64,000 nucleotides of DNA, from contig CM041084.1 of NCBI GenBank assembly GCA_023079485.1, positions 123,740,467 through 123,804,466 of the forward strand, given 5' to 3'. This stretch comes from Archilochus colubris. Taxonomy: Eukaryota; Chordata; Aves; Apodiformes; Trochilidae. Position numbers and translations under genes: made by a program. Numbering within the stretch: the stretch's first letter is position 1; every line of letters begins with the position of its first letter. The notes below the pieces were generated by a model. That model made no database searches. It saw nothing but the letters and a program-made list of their open reading frames with translations, and had not been told where the DNA came from. This document shows, in pieces, positions 57,965-64,000 of this stretch.

Positions 57965-60900
57965 AGTAACTGGATATATCCTTTGAAATTTGGTTTTGAT
58001 TTAAAGAAAACAGTCTAAAAACAAATCATTGACCACATTTGTTAACCATCAGTCATATTTCTTTGTACTTTGAAGTCTCCATGATTAAGATGTTATTCTG
58101 TACCTTCTTTTCCACCATAAAACAGCTACCTGAAGTCGTTCAGGGTTATATCCAGAATAGAATTTATGGTCATAAACAGGTGGTCTTAACTGAGTAATTC
58201 ATCTTTTCATTCTGTAATATTCACTAACCTTGAGTTATTCACTTGCTTATCCATTTCTTTATAGCCAACTAATTCTGGGGTGCAGTTCATTTTGTGTTAA
58301 AAGATACACGGAATTATTGGGTGAATAACTACTTCAACACTGACTTCAAAAGAACTTTTTTAGCTGTTGATATCCACAAGGTAAATAACCACCCAAAGAA
58401 TACCTCAAAAAAATAATTGTCCCACGTAACCTAGGAGCCACCTTTCATTTTTATTTAAATTGGTCTTGTACCACACTTGCACTGCTCCTGCCTATGGGGA
58501 ACTAGAATACAAACTAGAATAGTGCCTAATAGTCAAAGGTCTCTTAAAACATACAATAAGACCTTTCAAAAATACTTTTGTTATTTTTTTATTTACGTTT
58601 TTTTCACTAGTCATGGAAAAGGAAAAAATTAATACTCAGCATTTCATCTTGGTTAGGTTTAGTAAACTAGTTCAATTTAGGAGTTTCCCAGGTGGTCACA
58701 GAAGTTCATATCTCTCTTTCTAGACTGTACAGGATGTATCTACCTACTTAAGTGTCTAGCTGGGGGTTGAACTCTACAGCACAGGCAGACCATACAAATT
58801 AAGAGTGGTACTGATCATCACCTGGTGTTTCAGTCATCCAGTAATCCTGCGTTGCTCTAAATTGTCAGTTTACATTAACTTAGGTCAGAGCAAGAGCCAG
58901 AGCCAGAAAGAAGTGTAACTAGAAGCCTTTGAACATGACTAAATTCCTCTTTAAAAGGGTTTTTGAGGTACTGTCTGTAATTGAGAATCATCCTGGGTAT
59001 TAGCTAGACTATCTTTTAGATGGATGAAAAAAAGAATTCTAAAGATTCCAAATGCAGAAGACATCTTTCACATTTTCAGTGCATTAAAATAGAAAACCAG
59101 AATTAAATTTAAGAGCAGCTTCTCTATAATGGTTCTCACATCCTGAAGAGCATGAGATAGGCCTGGCTCCTAATATATTAAATATTAATATATTAATATA
59201 TTAAACATTCACCTTTAAAAAATAATTAAAATTTTTTCTAGCTTTCAATACACATTTTAAATCCATTAGCATCTCCTCATATCTGAGTGTCTGACAGATG
59301 AGTGGCTGTAGTGAAGTCTTAGGTTACTGAGACTGTTAAAGCAAATTTTGGGTCAGGATGACAGAGCCCCTGTTTGTGCCCTTACTACATGTGCCATATT
59401 CATAATTTATATCTTAAGATGAGCTGCTGTTAAAAAGGAATTTATAGCTTTTGCAAATGAACAGAAATATGTTATCCTTCCTTTTTTTGTTGTTTTTTTT
59501 TAATACCCTAATAATCAGAAGTTGAACCTTGACTGAAACAATGACTGCTCTTACTGGCTTCTAGAGATTCTCCATACTGATCACATAGACCTTTCTTTAC
59601 TTATTCTAAGCAAAATGAGTTACATAATCCTTGTCAACTACAGTTGTCACTACAGTTTTTGCATTTCCTGTTTTTATTTTTTTAGATACAGATGCAATTC
59701 AACTGAACACAATTTAGACATTAATCTTTTGCATGCACTGGTCAACCAGTATATGCCTTAGTCTGGTAATGTACTTTGTGTTCCTAGTTCTTGAATATGT
59801 TATGTTTAAGGACTTCCTTTTTCTTCCTGTTACTTTGAGTTCAAGAAATGTTTGCTTATTCTTACCAAGATTTTCAGTGTTTGGTGATTTAGTTAAGAGT
59901 GAATTTTACTGGGTCTTTATCTTTTATGGAGAGTATCATTAATTAGATTAACTATTCGATTCTTTGTTTATTCAAAATTGAATGAACTGACTAGAAGAGT
60001 TGTTTCTTACAATCTGTTAAGAAAAATCTGAGGGGATGTTTCATATCAAATAAGAATGATGGTCCTCTGGGATTTGAAGCCATTTATATAATAAAGATTG
60101 GCAAAAGCTCTTCTGGAAAATGTAGCATTTGCTTTCTCTTGGACTATGTTCAACTTAATTTTATAAGAAATTTTAAAAATTGTTAAACTATAGCCCCCCC
60201 AAATTTAAGTGATTTATCCAGATTTACAGTGCAAAAAGGAAAAAAAAATTTGACTGTTGATATATTTGAATAACAATAGACTCAACTCTCTAACAGGTTT
60301 ATCAAGTCAGTATTTTTACATGAATGCTGTAGTACTTCCGAAGACATATTTCTGTGTTTATTTTCTTTATATAGCTTTGTACTTCTACTTGGTTAGTTAT
60401 TACATGCTGATGATCAGTGATGGTGGTGAAGCCTCAATATTCTGCCATAAATTCACTTGATTTGATGTAAAAAAAAAAAAAAAGTAAAAATATCTCAGTA
60501 AATAATAAAATCCTGCACCTAATCTTTTTGAAGACTTCTGCTCAAATGCAGCTATTCCACTATATTTTGTTCTATGAATTGTGCAGAAATTCTTACTGAC
60601 CTGATGAACAGAATGAAGGAGTTTCCAATGCTTTTACTTCCCATTCGCAACAGAGAAAACCTTTTGCTCTGAATGTTGAAAGATCATTTGACAGTTCTGG
60701 TAGAAGACAGAAATAGGAAAGAATTTAGGAGACAGAAGGGAAAATGGAGAAGAAAGTAAATAGGGTTCTGAGGTAGGTGGGAACTTGATAACTCCATGGC
60801 AAAAGGAATTCAGAAATAGCATGAATATGGATGAATGTTCAGTGGTGCGGTTACACAGACTCATCACAAACCTAAATAAAGGGACAAAGTTAAAGGAGAA

Positions 60901-63900
60901 TAGGCAGCTTTAGTTTCAAAGAAGTTATGCAAGGTAAGGTCTGTGTGTTATGGCACTGAACTGAAACACAATAAAGTTAACATCAGCTCATGTATTACAG
61001 TCCTGAGAGCAGAACAACAGAGGGGTAAGACCACTGTAATTCATTCTGACCATGAATTATTTTTTCTGTATTGGAGATAACTTAGTTTTCATTGTCTCTG
61101 TTAGTTCTTTATTGTGTTTTGTTTGGGACATCTGTGTGTCTATGGACATTTTTCAAAGAAATAGTAATTTTTTAAGTAATTCCAAATTTAAAGAAAAAAA
61201 TCTTATTAAATATAGCACACAAAATGCAATGACCAGTGAGGAGGGTGGCAGAGAGAAAGTATTGAAGTCTTAAAAGTTAATTGCCTGTGGCAGTTGAACT
61301 AGCTTGCACTTCAGCTGAAAAGGGATTTCCTCTGTCAGCTGGATTTTTAAAGTGCATCCATGTATACAGACCCATAAACTACATTATCATTCATTTCTCA
61401 GGCACATGCCACCAAATAACAGTACTTAAAAATGCTACTGAAATGCATTTACTAAAAGTATCTGTCTAGTGGTTGTCATTTCTTTACGTTATCTTACATT
61501 TTGATAAGGTGTATCACAAGCCCAGTGTATTCTTGTTTCCTTGTGACACTGTGCTTTTATAGCCAAGAGAGGGTGATGAGATAGCTATATAAAGGTTTGC
61601 AAGAGGATGTAATGGAAAAATAACTTTCTGGCTCTTCTTCCAAATTTATAGAATAGCTGAAAAATAAAGATTTAAAATTGTACTACCATAAAAAGCTATC
61701 ATCTTTTTATAGTTAATGGTGATATAGTAAAATGTTCACAAACACAGGTAGATCATATGGCATTCTCCAACTAGCAGCATTACTAAGTGATGACCTACAA
61801 ATATTGACATTTGTAGGATATAAAGAGACATTCTTGTACCACAAACTATAGTTGTACATTTATCTCTTTTCACTGATTCTCAAATGGGGTTACACAGTGA
61901 TATCCAAAAGGCTATCTATTGCAAAGGCTACAAATGCTGCAATAACAAAGTTAACAGGATAATTCAGTTGTCATTCTGAAATACTGATTAAAGTAATTGT
62001 TAAATTGAATTGGTTGTGCATGCTTATAGGACATAAATTTGAAGACAGTTCTACATAAACACATTAAGAACTGTATTTCAGTAACATTATAGCCTACCAA
62101 GGATCTGAAAACAGATAGCTAATAACTGATAGATAAACTTATCATTACTCAGACTCATAGATGCAAATTAAAATTAAAAAAAAAACAAAAAACCTAAAAT
62201 CTCATCACCTATAAGCATCTGAATTGTTAGTATATATGCATTGCTTTTGAAACACTGGAACATACTCATGAACTTTGTGCAGAAACCTATTTTTACAAAA
62301 CTACAGTAAGAGGATTAAGCATGACAAAAAAATAAGAATTGGGAAAGGAGAAAATTAACTGATTTATCAATCAAGCAAAATTAGTATGAATGAAAAAGAA
62401 GCATTATGGCTTGAATTCCTGATTCTTAGTGTGCTATCCCACACATTCTGACTTTCAATACTTAAAAATTATGTATTAAAACCAATAAGAGACAGACCTA
62501 GGCTGAATATAGGAACACATTGGTTCCTGCCTAGATAAAATTTCCTTTGTTTCTCAGCTAAAAAGAGATTCAGGGAGAGAAAGCTTCATCTCCTGAAGTT
62601 CTCTGCTTCAACGGCGTCATCTTTTTCCATTTTAGCATATGATATCTCCTCCTAAAATCACTCAATCAGCCAAATGGGAACTCACTGATGGGCAGATCAT
62701 AATTCACAGTCTGCTTCTTTAGGTGCTGCATACTGATGCTACAAGGATACTTCTCCTCTCTTACCATAGTAGCCTACAAATGCTGAGAATAATTTTAATG
62801 TAACAGGCTGTGCTTGTCACAATTAAACCAGCATTTAGGGCCTACTTTCTTTCTGAAAAAAATAAACATCAAGCTGTGATTTCCTGAATCACACATTGGT
62901 TCCCGTTATGCTATTTGGGCTGTTTGGTGAACTATGCACTGACTTTCCATAGAGCACAAAATATATGTTATTTACCCTTTAGTTAAACCTCTGCTATTCA
63001 AACTATTTGCTTTACAATCTTATTATAGCAAATTATTAGTATTTTTTTATTTTAAACTCTATATGAATATAATGAGAAAATGGTGCAGAAGAAGCCACCT
63101 ACACTGGCAGCAAGCAAACATTGTTCATAAGCTCCAACAATAAAGGTTACCTTCCAGGATTACAGTAAATCTTGTGCCTTCCTTTGCTGAATTTGGAAAG
63201 TTATAAGTAGAAAGAAGGGTAAAATATGAAGAGTTAGTATAAATTAAGGGTTCTCAGAAGTATTTATGATCAAAACCAACACATTTAAATACAATCTGAA
63301 AATACTCTAAGCAGTGATTTCTATTTTTCTAGAAATCAGAAAAAAATTGTAAGAATAATTCAGGTCTATATCAGACCTATGTGTCATGTTTTCCCTCTAT
63401 AAAATAGTTTTCCCATTTTAAAAATTTTTAACTATGTAGTATTTAAAAATTAATTTAATTTAGAAAATCATTATTTTATATTTGTGTTCTATTTTCAGTG
63501 AAAGTACTATACAAACTTCCATTAAATGCACATATCAACCAAACCTATAATGTAATTTCTAAAATTTATTTGGTTTGTGATTCACTTAGTTGCCACAAAA
63601 CTATAGAGTCAATTTGCTTATTTTCCTTTAATTCTGAACTTACTGCTACCTGTTTCACTTGTTGGATTTTTTGATTGTTGGTAACAGTTCCTGTGATTAT
63701 TTACAACATCCAGACCTTTATTTTTGTTCATGTGGAGGTACAGAGTTTTTTTTAAAGTTTTTCCATTTTACCTTAGGCAATTTACTAGTCTGCTGCTTGA
63801 TGATTACAAACACTACTCATGCTTTCAGAGAGCTCATCAGATTAAATGACAGAAATTTCAATAGTTTTTACTTCTGGTTAACCTTCATTTAACAGTTGCT

Positions 63901-64000
63901 CCTGAATGAACTCCTTAATAACTACGTATCTGCCCCTGACTGAAATACTGTGTAAATTTATTTTGACTGCTAAATAACGTTCTGAATTACTGTGAACTAT
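57965..64000. other. AT-rich noncoding sequence to the window end
   Basis: No gene or further interspersed repeat recognised over 6 kb. A TAATATATTAAA-rich stretch lies at about 59173-59205 and a poly(A) run at 60469-60483. The many short frames on both strands are rich in Phe, Leu, Ile and Tyr and look like chance. Confidence 0.5.

Noticed and set aside
1..64000. tRNA, rRNA and CRISPR arrays
   Set aside because: No cloverleaf with A and B boxes, no rRNA-like block and no regularly spaced repeats were seen; the direct repeats present are simple or CR1-derived.

Overview
This 64 kb window reads as a piece of a bird nuclear genome. The main evidence is a set of CR1 LINE copies, several with the 3' end typical of birds (short ATTCTATGAT-type units after a 'TTCCAACC' block). 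A solo LTR opening with TGTCCTGG and very sparse repeats in AT-rich DNA agree with this. CR1 is also common in crocodilians and turtles, so 'bird' is a strong inference, not proof. I see no bacterial-style genes, rRNA, tRNA or CRISPR array, and no complete protein-coding gene. The window is either a gene desert or the inside of one or more very long introns.

Layout: (1) 0.3-0.75 kb, an internal CR1 reverse-transcriptase fragment, plus strand. (2) 3.4-6.45 kb, the decayed 5' part of an endogenous retrovirus: possible 5' LTR, tRNA primer-site-like sequence, broken gag pieces and a frameshifted aspartic protease. No pol, env or 3' LTR is visible. (3) 10-25.4 kb, six CR1 pieces of different ages and both orientations, followed by a GC-richer repeat-like block at 24.6-25.3 kb. 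(4) 25.4-47.9 kb, mostly AT-rich single-copy-looking DNA with one old CR1 (31.2 kb), simple repeats, a local 48-base duplication (42.7 kb) and a diverged repeat pair (43.0 and 43.9 kb). (5) 47.9-48.8 kb, a CR1 tail directly abutting a minus-strand solo LTR. (6) 48.8-64 kb, AT-rich DNA with an isolated Lys-rich ORF ending in an A28 tract (52.8-53.1 kb), an old CR1 (53.6 kb) and a CR1 tail (57.9 kb).

The most useful lead is a set of short minus-strand open segments that could be exons of one gene running right to left. They lie at 54.6-54.8, 44.6-44.8, 33.1-33.2 and 27.3 kb, with a possible terminal exon and AATAAA signal at 12.4-12.8 kb. Reading phases fit for the first two joins but not for the later ones. 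The right-most segment has a TGA two codons before its donor. None of the peptides is recognised, so every segment is held at low confidence. I found no convincing new biological system; what is here is mobile-element debris in AT-rich avian noncoding DNA.
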